Assembly: GCF_014596085.1 (NCBI RefSeq)
Contig: NZ_JACCJY010000020.1
Span: 62,001-126,000, forward strand
Source of the DNA: Azospirillum tabaci
GTDB taxonomy: Bacteria; Pseudomonadota; Alphaproteobacteria; Azospirillales; Azospirillaceae
DNA: 64,000 nucleotides
Direction: 5' to 3'
Position numbers and translations under genes: made by a program. This document shows positions 8,543-16,186 of this stretch, in pieces (position 1 is the stretch's first letter; every line of letters begins with the position of its first letter). Under the pieces are notes generated by a model, which did not search any database, was not told where the DNA came from, and saw only the letters and a program-made list of their open reading frames with translations.

Positions 8543-9460
8543 TCACGCGCCGGGAATGGGCGGAACAAAAGGAACGATCCGCTCCACGAGGCCGGTGAAT
8601 TTTTTCACCAGTGGCGAACTTTCGTTGCTCCGTTGAGCCAATTGCAGGGTGGTGACGGCGTCCGGCGTGTCGAGCGGCCGGTACACCACCCCCTCCAACG
8701 CCACCTGCCGAAGCTGGCCGGGCAGAATCGACACGCCCAGCCCGGCGGCGATCAGCCCGATGATGGTGAAGGCCTCGCGTGCGTCCTGGGTCACGTTGGG
8801 ACGGAATCCGGCGGCGGCGCACAGCGCGAAGACCTGCTCGTGCGTGCTGGTGCCGAAATCGGCGGGGTAGAAGACGAAGGGCTCGTCGCGCAATGCAGCC
8901 AGCGGCACGACCTCCCGCCCGGCCAGCGGATGGTCGGCGCGCATCACCGCCAGCAGCGGCTCCCGCACCACGTCGTGGAAGCGGAAGGACTCGGGATCGG
9001 GGACGAAGCGCGGCTCGCGGATGAAGCCGACGTCGAGGCGGCGGTCGGCCAGCGCCGTCAACTGCTGCTTGGACGGCAGCTCGACCAGGGTCAGATGCAC
9101 GTCGGGATGGGCGCGGCGGTAGGCGTCGATGATCCACGGCACCATCGGCAGGAAGGGAGCCGCCGCGGTGAAGCCGACGCGCAGCTCGCCGACCTCGCCC
9201 TTGGCGGCGCGGCGGGTCAGCACGGCGGCGCGCTCCGCCCGCGCCAGGATCTCCCGCGCCTCGCCCAGCAGGAGCTGGCCCGGCTCGGTCAGTTCCACCC
9301 GGCGCTTGGTGCGCTCGAACAGGCGGGCGCCCAGCTCGGCCTCCAGCGCCTGGATCGACTGGCTGAGCGGCGGCTGCCCGATGCCCAGCCGGGCGGCGGC
9401 GCGGCTGAAATGCAGCTCTTCGGCGACGGCAACGAAATGGCGGAGATGGCGCAGGTCCAT
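8543..9460 (-). CDS. LysR-family regulator, probable glutarate-pathway regulator (GcdR-like)
   Basis: A 305-residue LysR-type regulator. The N-terminal winged HTH (residues 1-60, including FSRAAARLGIGQPPLSQSI) is followed by a LysR_substrate domain from about residue 90. It is divergent from the glutaryl-CoA dehydrogenase gene with 108 nt between start codons, and that gap holds a dyad suited to a LysR dimer. A LysR gene next to gcdH and a CoA-transferase gene is the arrangement described in Pseudomonas for glutarate use, so glutarate or glutaryl-CoA is a likely effector. Effector identity is inferred. Confidence 0.87.
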   Translation of the reverse strand: MDLRHLRHFVAVAEELHFSRAAARLGIGQPPLSQSIQALEAELGARLFERTKRRVELTEPGQLLLGEAREILARAERAAVLTRRAAKGEVGELRVGFTAAAPFLPMVPWIIDAYRRAHPDVHLTLVELPSKQQLTALADRRLDVGFIREPRFVPDPESFRFHDVVREPLLAVMRADHPLAGREVVPLAALRDEPFVFYPADFGTSTHEQVFALCAAAGFRPNVTQDAREAFTIIGLIAAGLGVSILPGQLRQVALEGVVYRPLDTPDAVTTLQLAQRSNESSPLVKKFTGLVERIVPFVPPIPGA

Positions 9461-9471
9461 GCCAGTGTCTT

Positions 9472-9486
9472 ATATGAGGATCATAT
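9472..9486. promoter_or_regulatory. LysR-type dyad in the gcdH/LysR divergent promoter
   Basis: ATATGA (9472-9477) and TCATAT (9481-9486) form a perfect 6-bp inverted repeat with a 3-nt centre in an AT-rich patch. It is 12 nt from the LysR start and 83 nt upstream of the gcdH ATG, a usual place for a LysR recognition site. Confidence 0.6.
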
Positions 9487-9568
9487 TAAAGTCCCCTGAT
9501 AAATGTATTTGAACCATGAAAGCGACCGCGCCATGTTGTGGCGCATCGGACCTAGGGAGATTTCAAAC

Positions 9569-10771
9569 ATGGCCGCCAAGACCGGAGCCGCCTCCGCCAA
9601 GCTCGCTTCCTTCGCCTGGGAGGACCCGCTGCTCCTCGACGAGCAGCTGACCGAGGACGAGCGGATGATCCGCGACGCCGCGCGCAGCTATTGCCAGGAC
9701 AAGCTGCTGCCGCGCGTGACCGAGGCCAACCGGCACGAGATCTTCCACCGCGAGATCATGAACGAGATGGGCGAGCTGGGCTTCCTCGGCTCGACGATCG
9801 ACGGCTACGGCTGCGCCGGGGTCAACTATGTCTCCTACGGTCTGGTCGCCCGCGAGGTCGAGCGGGTGGACAGCGGCTACCGCTCCGCCATGTCGGTGCA
9901 GTCCTCGCTGGTCATGCACCCGATCTACGCCTACGGCAGCGAGGCCCAGCGCGAGAAGTACCTGCCGAAGCTCGCCACCGGCGAGTGGATCGGCTGCTTC
10001 GGCCTGACCGAGCCGGACGCCGGTTCCGACCCCGCCGGCATGAAGACCCGCGCGAAGAAAGTCGCGGACGGCTACATCGTCAGCGGCGCGAAGATGTGGA
10101 TCACCAACTCGCCGGTCGCCGACGTCTTTGTCGTCTGGGCGAAGAACGACGAGGGCAAGATCAACGGCTTTGTGCTCGAGAAGGGCATGAAGGGCCTGTC
10201 GGCGCCGAAGATCGAGGGCAAGTTCTCGCTCCGCGCCTCGGCCACCGGCGAGATCGTCATGGACGAGGTGTTCGTGCCGGAGGAGAACCGCCTGCCGAAC
10301 ATCGAGGGCATCGTCGGCCCGTTCGGCTGCCTGAACCGCGCCCGCTACGGCATTGCCTGGGGCGCCATGGGCGCCGCGGAGTTCTGCTTCCACGCCGCCC
10401 GCCAGTACCAGATCGACCGCAAGCAGTTCGGCCGTCCGCTGGCCGCGAACCAGATCCCGCAGCTCAAGCTCGCCAACATGCAGACGGAGATTGCGCTCGG
10501 CCTCCAGGCCGCGCTGCAGGTCGGGCGTCTGCTCGACGCCGGCAAGGCGGCGCCGGAGATGATCTCGCTCATCAAGCGCAACAACTGCGGCAAGGCCCTG
10601 GAGATCGCCCGCGTCGCCCGTGACATGCACGGCGGCAACGGCATCGCCGACGAGTTCCACGTCATCCGCCACGTGATGAATCTGGAGGCGGTGAACACCT
10701 ACGAGGGCACGCACGACATCCATGCCCTGATCCTGGGCCGCGCCATCACCGGCATCCAGGCCTTCGCGTGA
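9569..10771 (+). CDS. gcdH: Glutaryl-CoA dehydrogenase
   Basis: A 400-residue acyl-CoA dehydrogenase. The sequence [16 protein letters not shown] and the catalytic glutamate near residue 379 in [20 protein letters not shown] are diagnostic of glutaryl-CoA dehydrogenase, an FAD enzyme that oxidises and decarboxylates glutaryl-CoA to crotonyl-CoA and passes electrons to ETF. The ATG at 9569 has GGGAG 9 nt upstream; an earlier in-frame ATG at 9503 has no good site. Its partner CoA-transferase gene follows after a palindromic repeat. Confidence 0.93.
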   Translation: MAAKTGAASAKLASFAWEDPLLLDEQLTEDERMIRDAARSYCQDKLLPRVTEANRHEIFHREIMNEMGELGFLGSTIDGYGCAGVNYVSYGLVAREVERVDSGYRSAMSVQSSLVMHPIYAYGSEAQREKYLPKLATGEWIGCFGLTEPDAGSDPAGMKTRAKKVADGYIVSGAKMWITNSPVADVFVVWAKNDEGKINGFVLEKGMKGLSAPKIEGKFSLRASATGEIVMDEVFVPEENRLPNIEGIVGPFGCLNRARYGIAWGAMGAAEFCFHAARQYQIDRKQFGRPLAANQIPQLKLANMQTEIALGLQAALQVGRLLDAGKAAPEMISLIKRNNCGKALEIARVARDMHGGNGIADEFHVIRHVMNLEAVNTYEGTHDIHALILGRAITGIQAFA

Positions 10772-10782
10772 GGTGATGTTGT

Positions 10783-10926
10783 CCCTCTCCCGCCTCGGGA
10801 GAGGGAAGGGGCCCACGCCCCCCGGCGTGGGAAGGGTGAGGGTGCCGCCAAGGATCAGCGCGACGATCCTCGTCCGACCCTCACCCGCCCGCTGACGCGG
10901 GCACCCTCTCCCGGGACGGGAGAGGG
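10783..10926. repeat. REPIN-like double palindrome, copy 1
   Basis: A roughly 144-bp element between gcdH and the CoA-transferase gene. Both ends are hairpins of the type CCCTCTCCCG...CGGGAGAGGG, and inside them GGGTGAGGGTG and CCCTCACCC face each other around a core that contains GCCAAGGAT and ATCCTCG. Closely similar elements occur at 27104-27243 (inverted) and 35010-35148. Confidence 0.85.
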
Positions 10927-10956
10927 AATGAGGCGCTTTTCCATAAGGACCCCACC

Positions 10957-12159
10957 ATGCCCGGCCCGCTTTCCCATGTCCGTGTCCTGGAACTCTCCCG
11001 CGTGCTCGCCGGGCCGTGGGCGGCGCAGACGCTGGCCGATCTCGGCGCCGACGTCATCAAGGTCGAACGGCCCGGCGCCGGCGACGACACGCGCGCCTGG
11101 GGTCCTCCCTGGGCCGGGGAGGAGTCGGCCTATTTCCTCTCCACCAACCGCGGCAAGCGGTCGATCACCATCGACTTCGAGCGCCCGGAAGGCCAGGAGC
11201 TGGTGCGCAAGCTGGCCGCCCAGGCCGACGTCGTCATCGAGAACTTCAAGGTCGGCGGGTTGGTCAAGTACGGGCTGGACTATGACAGCCTGAAGGCGAT
11301 CAACCCCGGCCTCGTCTACTGCTCGATCACCGGATTCGGGCAGGACGGCCCCTACGCCAAGCGCGCCGGCTACGATTTCATGATCCAGGGCATGGGGGGG
11401 CTGATGAGCATCACCGGCCAGCCGGACGCCGAGGCGGGCGGCGGGCCGGTCAAGGTCGGCGTCGCGGTCACCGACGTCTTCACCGGGCTCTACGCCACCA
11501 TCGGCGTGCTCGGCGCGCTGGCCCACCGCGACCGGACGGGGGAAGGGCAGTGGGTGAATCTCGCCCTGCTCGACGTGCAGGTGGCGGTGCTGGCGAACCA
11601 GGCCATGAACTATCTGGTCGGCGGCAAGGCGCCGCAGCGGCTGGGCAACGCGCACCCGAACATCGTGCCTTATCAAGCCTTCGCCACGCTGGACGGCCAC
11701 ATCATTCTGGCGGTCGGCAACGACGGGCAGTTCGCCAAGTTCTGTCAGGTCGCCGGGCGTCCGGAACTGGCGCAGGACCCGCGCTACGCCACCAACCCGG
11801 CCCGCGTCGCCAACCGCAAGGAGCTGGTGCCGATCCTGGAACTGCTGCTGGAGCAGCGGACCAGCCGCGACTGGCTGTCGGCGCTGGAGGCGGTGGGCGT
11901 GCCCTGCGGGCCGATCAACGACGTGTCGCAGGTCTTCGCCGACCCCCACGTCCAGGCCCGCCACATCCACCAGGACCTGCCGCACCCGACCGCCGGGACG
12001 GTGCCGACGGTGGCGAGCCCGATCCGCTACTCCGCGACCCCCATCAAGCATACGGTGGCGCCGCCGACGCTCGGCCAGCACACCGATGCCGTGCTGGAGG
12101 AGACTTTGGGCCTATGCGCGGCGGACATCGCGGCCCTGCGGGAGAAGGGCGTGGTCTGA
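10957..12159 (+). CDS. CaiB/BaiF-type CoA transferase, probable glutarate CoA-transferase (GcoT-like)
   Basis: A 400-residue class III (CoA_transf_3) enzyme. It begins GPLSHVRVLELSRVLAGPW, the family's usual N-terminus, and the nucleophilic aspartate is expected in VTDVFTG around residue 172. The close neighbour gcdH suggests that it transfers CoA from succinyl-CoA to glutarate, giving glutaryl-CoA for gcdH. This gene pair occurs in Pseudomonas (gcdH-gcoT) and as GCDH/SUGCT in humans. Substrate is inferred from context. Confidence 0.88.
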   Translation: MPGPLSHVRVLELSRVLAGPWAAQTLADLGADVIKVERPGAGDDTRAWGPPWAGEESAYFLSTNRGKRSITIDFERPEGQELVRKLAAQADVVIENFKVGGLVKYGLDYDSLKAINPGLVYCSITGFGQDGPYAKRAGYDFMIQGMGGLMSITGQPDAEAGGGPVKVGVAVTDVFTGLYATIGVLGALAHRDRTGEGQWVNLALLDVQVAVLANQAMNYLVGGKAPQRLGNAHPNIVPYQAFATLDGHIILAVGNDGQFAKFCQVAGRPELAQDPRYATNPARVANRKELVPILELLLEQRTSRDWLSALEAVGVPCGPINDVSQVFADPHVQARHIHQDLPHPTAGTVPTVASPIRYSATPIKHTVAPPTLGQHTDAVLEETLGLCAADIAALREKGVV

Positions 12160-12194
12160 ACCGCGCGCACCCGTCATTTTGCCGCCCCTTTCCC

Positions 12195-12234
12195 ATCCCT
12201 CCTTCCGCGCTGCTTGCGGGGGGAGGGATTTTTT
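12195..12234 (+). terminator. Intrinsic terminator after the CoA-transferase gene
   Basis: ATCCCTCC...CCGC pairs with GCGG...GGAGGGAT and is followed by a run of T residues to 12234. It lies 36 nt after the CoA-transferase stop and just before the next start at 12247. Confidence 0.85.
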
Positions 12235-12246
12235 GCGTGAACCGAG

Positions 12247-13173
12247 ATGACTCCCGTCACCACCCCGTCCTCCGCCGCCACCGACACCCGCCTGGGCATC
12301 CTGCTGATGCTGCTGGGCATGTCGCTGTTCACCGTCAACGACGCGCTCGGCAAATGGCTGGTCGCCGACTATCCGGTGGCGATGCTGCTGGCCATCCGCA
12401 GCCTGTTCGGCGCGATGCTGCTGGCGCCGCTGATCCTGCGCGAGGGGGTGCGCTCGGTCTTCGCGGTGAAGCGGCTGCCGTTGCATCTTCTGCGCGTCGG
12501 CTGCGTGGCGGGGGAGGTCGCGTGCTTCTATTGGGCGGTGCGGTCGCTGCCGCTCGCCAACGTCATGACCATCTACATGGCCGCCCCGCTGATCGTCACC
12601 GCCCTGTCGGTGCCGCTGCTCGGCGAGAAGGTGGGATGGCGCCGCTGGGCCGCGGTGGTCGTCGGCTTCGCGGGGGTGGTGATCGTGCTGAACCCCACGG
12701 GCCAGTTCGACGCGGTGCCGTCGCTGGTCGCCCTGTTCGGCACGTTAGTCTTCTCCACCGGCCTGATCTCCACCCGGCTGCTGCGCGATTCGAGCAACCT
12801 GTCGCTGGTCAGCTTCCAGACCTTCGGCACCGGCCTGCTCGGCGGGGCGGCGCTGCCGCTGGTCTGGGTGCCGCCGCCGGGGCTGGACTTCCTGCTGCTG
12901 GGCGCGCTGGGCGTCACGGCGCTGGCGGGGCACGCGGCGATGAACCGCTCGCTCCAGCTCAGCCCGGCGGCGGTCGTGGTGCCGTTCCAGTATGTGTCGA
13001 TCATCTGGGCGGTGGTGCTGGACCTGCTGGTCTGGGGCACGGCACCAACCCTGCGCATCATCGTGGGCGCGCTGCTCATCATCGGCAGCGGTCTGTTCGT
13101 CTTCCACCGCGAGCAGGCGCTGAACCGCGGCGCTGCGGCGGAGGCCAACGCCAGCGGCGGCCCCGGCGCGTAG
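12247..13173 (+). CDS. EamA/DMT-family membrane exporter
   Basis: A 308-residue protein with about ten hydrophobic segments arranged as two EamA repeats (about residues 15-145 and 155-285). The first repeat carries the usual VNDALGKWL and the LPLANVMTIYMAAPLIVTAL patch of the RhaT/YdcZ-like drug-metabolite transporter group. Such proteins export amino acids or other metabolites. The ribosome site before ATG 12247 is weak because the terminator occupies that stretch, so a slightly later start is possible. Substrate unknown. Confidence 0.85.
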   Translation: MTPVTTPSSAATDTRLGILLMLLGMSLFTVNDALGKWLVADYPVAMLLAIRSLFGAMLLAPLILREGVRSVFAVKRLPLHLLRVGCVAGEVACFYWAVRSLPLANVMTIYMAAPLIVTALSVPLLGEKVGWRRWAAVVVGFAGVVIVLNPTGQFDAVPSLVALFGTLVFSTGLISTRLLRDSSNLSLVSFQTFGTGLLGGAALPLVWVPPPGLDFLLLGALGVTALAGHAAMNRSLQLSPAAVVVPFQYVSIIWAVVLDLLVWGTAPTLRIIVGALLIIGSGLFVFHREQALNRGAAAEANASGGPGA

Positions 13174-13183
13174 AAAAGGGCGC

Positions 13184-13564
13184 CTAGAAAGGGAAGAAGC
13201 GCGGCTCCAGCCGGACGGCGACGGGCTCCACCGGGGTCCAGCCGAGGCGGGCGATCACCGCGTTCGACTCCACCGCGCGGCGGCCCGGCCCCAGCGACCA
13301 AGTGACGTGAAAGGTCCCGCCGCCCGGCCGGCCGGTCGTCCCGGCGATGGCGACCACGAGGGCCTGCACGCCGTCCCCGTCATCCGCCAGGCCGACAACG
13401 GTCCCCTCACGCTCCGTGGGCAGCGGATGCCGTGCCCCGACGCCGTGGGCCAGCGTGACGTGATGGGCGACGGCGCGGGCGTAGCGCGCCGGGAACAGCG
13501 CCAGCAGACGGGCGCGCTCCGCCTCCGGCAGCGCCCAGCCGACATAGCCTGCGCGACGCGTCAT
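13184..13564 (-). CDS. Small protein with two HxT motifs, possible 2H phosphoesterase
   Basis: A 126-residue protein. I chose ATG 13564 because GGGGAG lies about 6 nt upstream. Two histidine motifs are visible: HHVTLAHG near residue 40 and FHVTWSLGPG near residue 92. The 2H phosphoesterase superfamily (tRNA ligase CPD, AKAP18-like) is defined by two H-x-T/S motifs, so this may act on RNA or nucleotide 2',3' phosphates. The spacing between the motifs is short for the family, so the assignment is tentative. It lies 19 nt downstream of the two-gene unit on the same strand and converges with the EamA gene. Confidence 0.6.
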   Translation of the reverse strand: MTRRAGYVGWALPEAERARLLALFPARYARAVAHHVTLAHGVGARHPLPTEREGTVVGLADDGDGVQALVVAIAGTTGRPGGGTFHVTWSLGPGRRAVESNAVIARLGWTPVEPVAVRLEPRFFPF

Positions 13565-13583
13565 GCGATCTCCCCGGCGTCCC

Positions 13584-14894
13584 TCAGTGGCGGTCACCTC
13601 TCAGGATGTCGTCCATGACTTGGTTCGCCTCCGCCGGTCCGGCAATCAGCTCGATCATGCGGATGGCGGTGTAGCCGGTCCGCGCGTCGCCGATGCCATC
13701 GGCCAGCGACTGCCGCGCCGTGCCGGTCAGGGAGGCGGTGGCCTGCTGGGTCACGCTCTTCAACTCGCCGCGCAGGCCCAGCGTGTCGGCGATGGTCGAG
13801 CATTTGCGCAGGGCGCGGGCCTGATTCTCGGCCTGAACCATCCGCGCGGTGTCGGCACCGGGAGCCAGGGTCTCCACCGCGGAGAGGATTTCGGCGTCCG
13901 CCCCGTCGAGCACTTGGGTGCGCACCAGCTCGTGCACGGAGTTCCGGATGATCTTCAGCCGCTGGTCGAAGTCCTTGTTGCGGCTGTGCTCCATGGCGTT
14001 GCGCGTGGCCTCCAGGCTGGCCACCAGATCGACCGCGAGGTTCGCGGCGGCCATGCGGTCCACCGTGCCGCCGGCGGCAGAGGCGACGCTACGCGACCGC
14101 TCCTCGATCTGCGCCACCACCGTGCCGCTGAGATCCAGGAACAGGGCGGCGCGATCGCTGGACTTCTGGCCCAGATCCATGTCCCACAGGCTGCCGAGCA
14201 GGATCGACGGGTCGGACAGGCGGACCGCGGCCAGCAGGATGAACAGCTTCAGCGCCTCGGGCCGCCCACGCGCGACCTGCCGCCCGATGGCCTGGATGCC
14301 GTCCAGATGATCCTTGTGCAGCTTCTGGATCGGCTTGGGCGACAGGACGGCCTTCAGCTCGGCCACCGGCTGGGCGATGGTCAGGATGCGGGCGATGTCC
14401 TCGATGGTGCGGACGCGGTCGGGGTTCAGCCGCAGCCCCAGATCGTCGGCGAAGCGCCCGGTTTCCGTCTGCTCAAGGATGTCGGCCACGGCGGCGGCGG
14501 CCATGGACCAGAAGGCGCGGGCCGGCTCCGCCCGCGACGCCCCGTCGCCCAGCGCGCCGGCGACGCCGCGCAGCCGCTCCTTGCCGATGTGGGCCTCCAC
14601 CAGCGGCCACAGGGCGTTGACCACCCCGCGGTCCACCTTGTTCAAAGGCGCGGGCTGATCGCCGCCGGGAAGCTGGAACATGTCCTCGAACGGTTCACAG
14701 AACAGCCGCTTGAAGGTCGCGCGCCGCTTGGGCCGCACCTCCGCCAGACGCGGGCGGATCAGCGAGAAGGTGTGCTGCACCTCGGGATGGTCCCCGATCT
14801 GCTGCAGCAAATCGACCACCTGCCGGAAGCGGGCCTCGTCGATGTCCAGAAGCTTGGTGCCGAGGCTGAGGAGGGCCTTGGGGTCCGTGGTCAT
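13584..14894 (-). CDS. Uncharacterised mainly helical protein (second gene of a pair)
   Basis: A 436-residue protein starting MTTDPKALLSLGTKLL. It has no signal peptide, no membrane segment and no nucleotide-binding motif that I can see. It is rich in Leu, Ala, Arg and Glu, with a likely helical central region and a conserved-looking segment AILFLDLSGTVV-like at about 275. Its ATG is 2 nt after the stop of the upstream gene, so the two are almost certainly made together. A much longer open frame upstream (to 15833) is out of frame with the upstream gene and is rejected. I do not recognise the family. Confidence 0.75.
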   Translation of the reverse strand: MTTDPKALLSLGTKLLDIDEARFRQVVDLLQQIGDHPEVQHTFSLIRPRLAEVRPKRRATFKRLFCEPFEDMFQLPGGDQPAPLNKVDRGVVNALWPLVEAHIGKERLRGVAGALGDGASRAEPARAFWSMAAAAVADILEQTETGRFADDLGLRLNPDRVRTIEDIARILTIAQPVAELKAVLSPKPIQKLHKDHLDGIQAIGRQVARGRPEALKLFILLAAVRLSDPSILLGSLWDMDLGQKSSDRAALFLDLSGTVVAQIEERSRSVASAAGGTVDRMAAANLAVDLVASLEATRNAMEHSRNKDFDQRLKIIRNSVHELVRTQVLDGADAEILSAVETLAPGADTARMVQAENQARALRKCSTIADTLGLRGELKSVTQQATASLTGTARQSLADGIGDARTGYTAIRMIELIAGPAEANQVMDDILRGDRH

Positions 14895-14896
14895 GG

Positions 14897-16000
14897 TCAG
14901 GCCGCCTTCCCCTTGATCGCCTCGATCCGCATCACGAGGTCCATGTCGAGCTGGCCGCTGCGCCAGTCCACATAGGCGCGCACCGTGCGGCGGTTCGCGG
15001 CCAGCAGCCCGTCGGCCAGCAGCGCGTGATCGGACTTCTCCTCGTCCTTGGGCAGCAGGGGCAGGACGCGGAACAGCTCGTGCACGGCCATGTCCTGCTC
15101 GTGCTTGCTCCGGGTCTGGGCCTCCGCCCAGCTCGTGATGATGAAGTCCCAGCCGTCGAGCAGCCAGGACAGCCGGGTGGTCGACTTCCGCACCAGCGTG
15201 CGCTTGGTGTCCCACTGGCGCAGCAGCAGTTCGAAGGCGGCGACCGACTGGTCGAGCTGGTTCACCACGTTGCGGACCTGATTGAGCGTGTGCTCCGCCA
15301 CCTCGGCGCAGAAGGTGCCGATGGGGGCGGCCTCCGACACGTTGCCGTTCACCCAGTCGGTCATGCTGTCGCGGAACTGCAGCAGGTCGCGCGCCAGACG
15401 GCGCAGCCGCGCCGGTCTGGGTGAGGTGGCGATGCCCACCGGTTCCATGAAGGTCGCCAGCTCCGCCACCCGCGCGTAAAGCTCGGTCGGTTCCAGGGCA
15501 AGGCTCTGCGCGGCCTTGGTCATGTAGCTGCGGGTCAGGTGCTCCCCCTTCTCGGAGCCGAGCCCGGCGCGCAGGATGTCCGTGGATTCGAGCCCGACCG
15601 CCTTCAGCACCTCGACGATGAGCTGGTAATTGATGAGCAGCCGCTGTTCGTCCTCGTCGCGCAGAGCGGCCTCCGCCGCCTCCACGGCCAGCGGACCGGC
15701 GAGGCCGCAGCGTGCCGCCTGGAGCACCGCCTTGCGGATGTCGTCCGGGGAGCAGCCGTCTCCCTTGCGGATCAGGTCCTGCAACATGCGGTCGTGGACC
15801 GTCATCGGGAAGGCGAGCGGCAACCCCTTCCACGGCACCACATAGACGCCGTGCCCATCCGAGAGGTTGGGAATCAGAACCTCCAGCTTATCCCGGTCAT
15901 CCTTGCGCACCCGCGTCTGCGCCAGCACCGGGGTGGTGAAGGCCACGGCGGCGCCGCGCTCCTCGAAGGTGGAGGGAGCAAAATTCGTAAGTGAACGCAT
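14897..16000 (-). CDS. Uncharacterised mainly helical protein (first gene of a pair)
   Basis: A 367-residue cytoplasmic-looking protein starting MRSLTNFAPSTFEERGAAV. Composition and heptad-like spacing suggest mostly alpha-helix. The segment RRLARDLLQFRDSMTDWVNG and the C-terminal HELFRVLPLLPKDEEKSDH stand out, but match nothing I can name. It starts 187 nt away from and divergent to the AsmA gene. It is followed after 2 nt by the 436-residue gene, and then after 19 nt by the small HxT protein, so all three could be one operon. Confidence 0.75.
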   Translation of the reverse strand: MRSLTNFAPSTFEERGAAVAFTTPVLAQTRVRKDDRDKLEVLIPNLSDGHGVYVVPWKGLPLAFPMTVHDRMLQDLIRKGDGCSPDDIRKAVLQAARCGLAGPLAVEAAEAALRDEDEQRLLINYQLIVEVLKAVGLESTDILRAGLGSEKGEHLTRSYMTKAAQSLALEPTELYARVAELATFMEPVGIATSPRPARLRRLARDLLQFRDSMTDWVNGNVSEAAPIGTFCAEVAEHTLNQVRNVVNQLDQSVAAFELLLRQWDTKRTLVRKSTTRLSWLLDGWDFIITSWAEAQTRSKHEQDMAVHELFRVLPLLPKDEEKSDHALLADGLLAANRRTVRAYVDWRSGQLDMDLVMRIEAIKGKAA

Positions 16001-16186
16001 GGTTCTCGGGTCGGGAGGAAAGTGGAAATCGGCACGGTACCACCCGTAGCATGATTCTTTCAATTTTTCGTTAAATCCGCGCAAGATCCGCCTCTCTTCT
16101 GCCCTTTGGAGGTAAGGCGTCACGCTGCCGGTCTTTTGCCCGTTATTTAGCCAGAGGGTGCGGAGCAAGCAGGGGGGGCGCGGCGG

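Noticed and set aside
13584..15833. A 749-codon frame extending the 436-residue gene upstream
   Set aside because: The extension overlaps the 367-residue gene in another frame, has Arg/Gly-rich composition without domains, and is not needed because ATG 14894 follows the previous stop by 2 nt.
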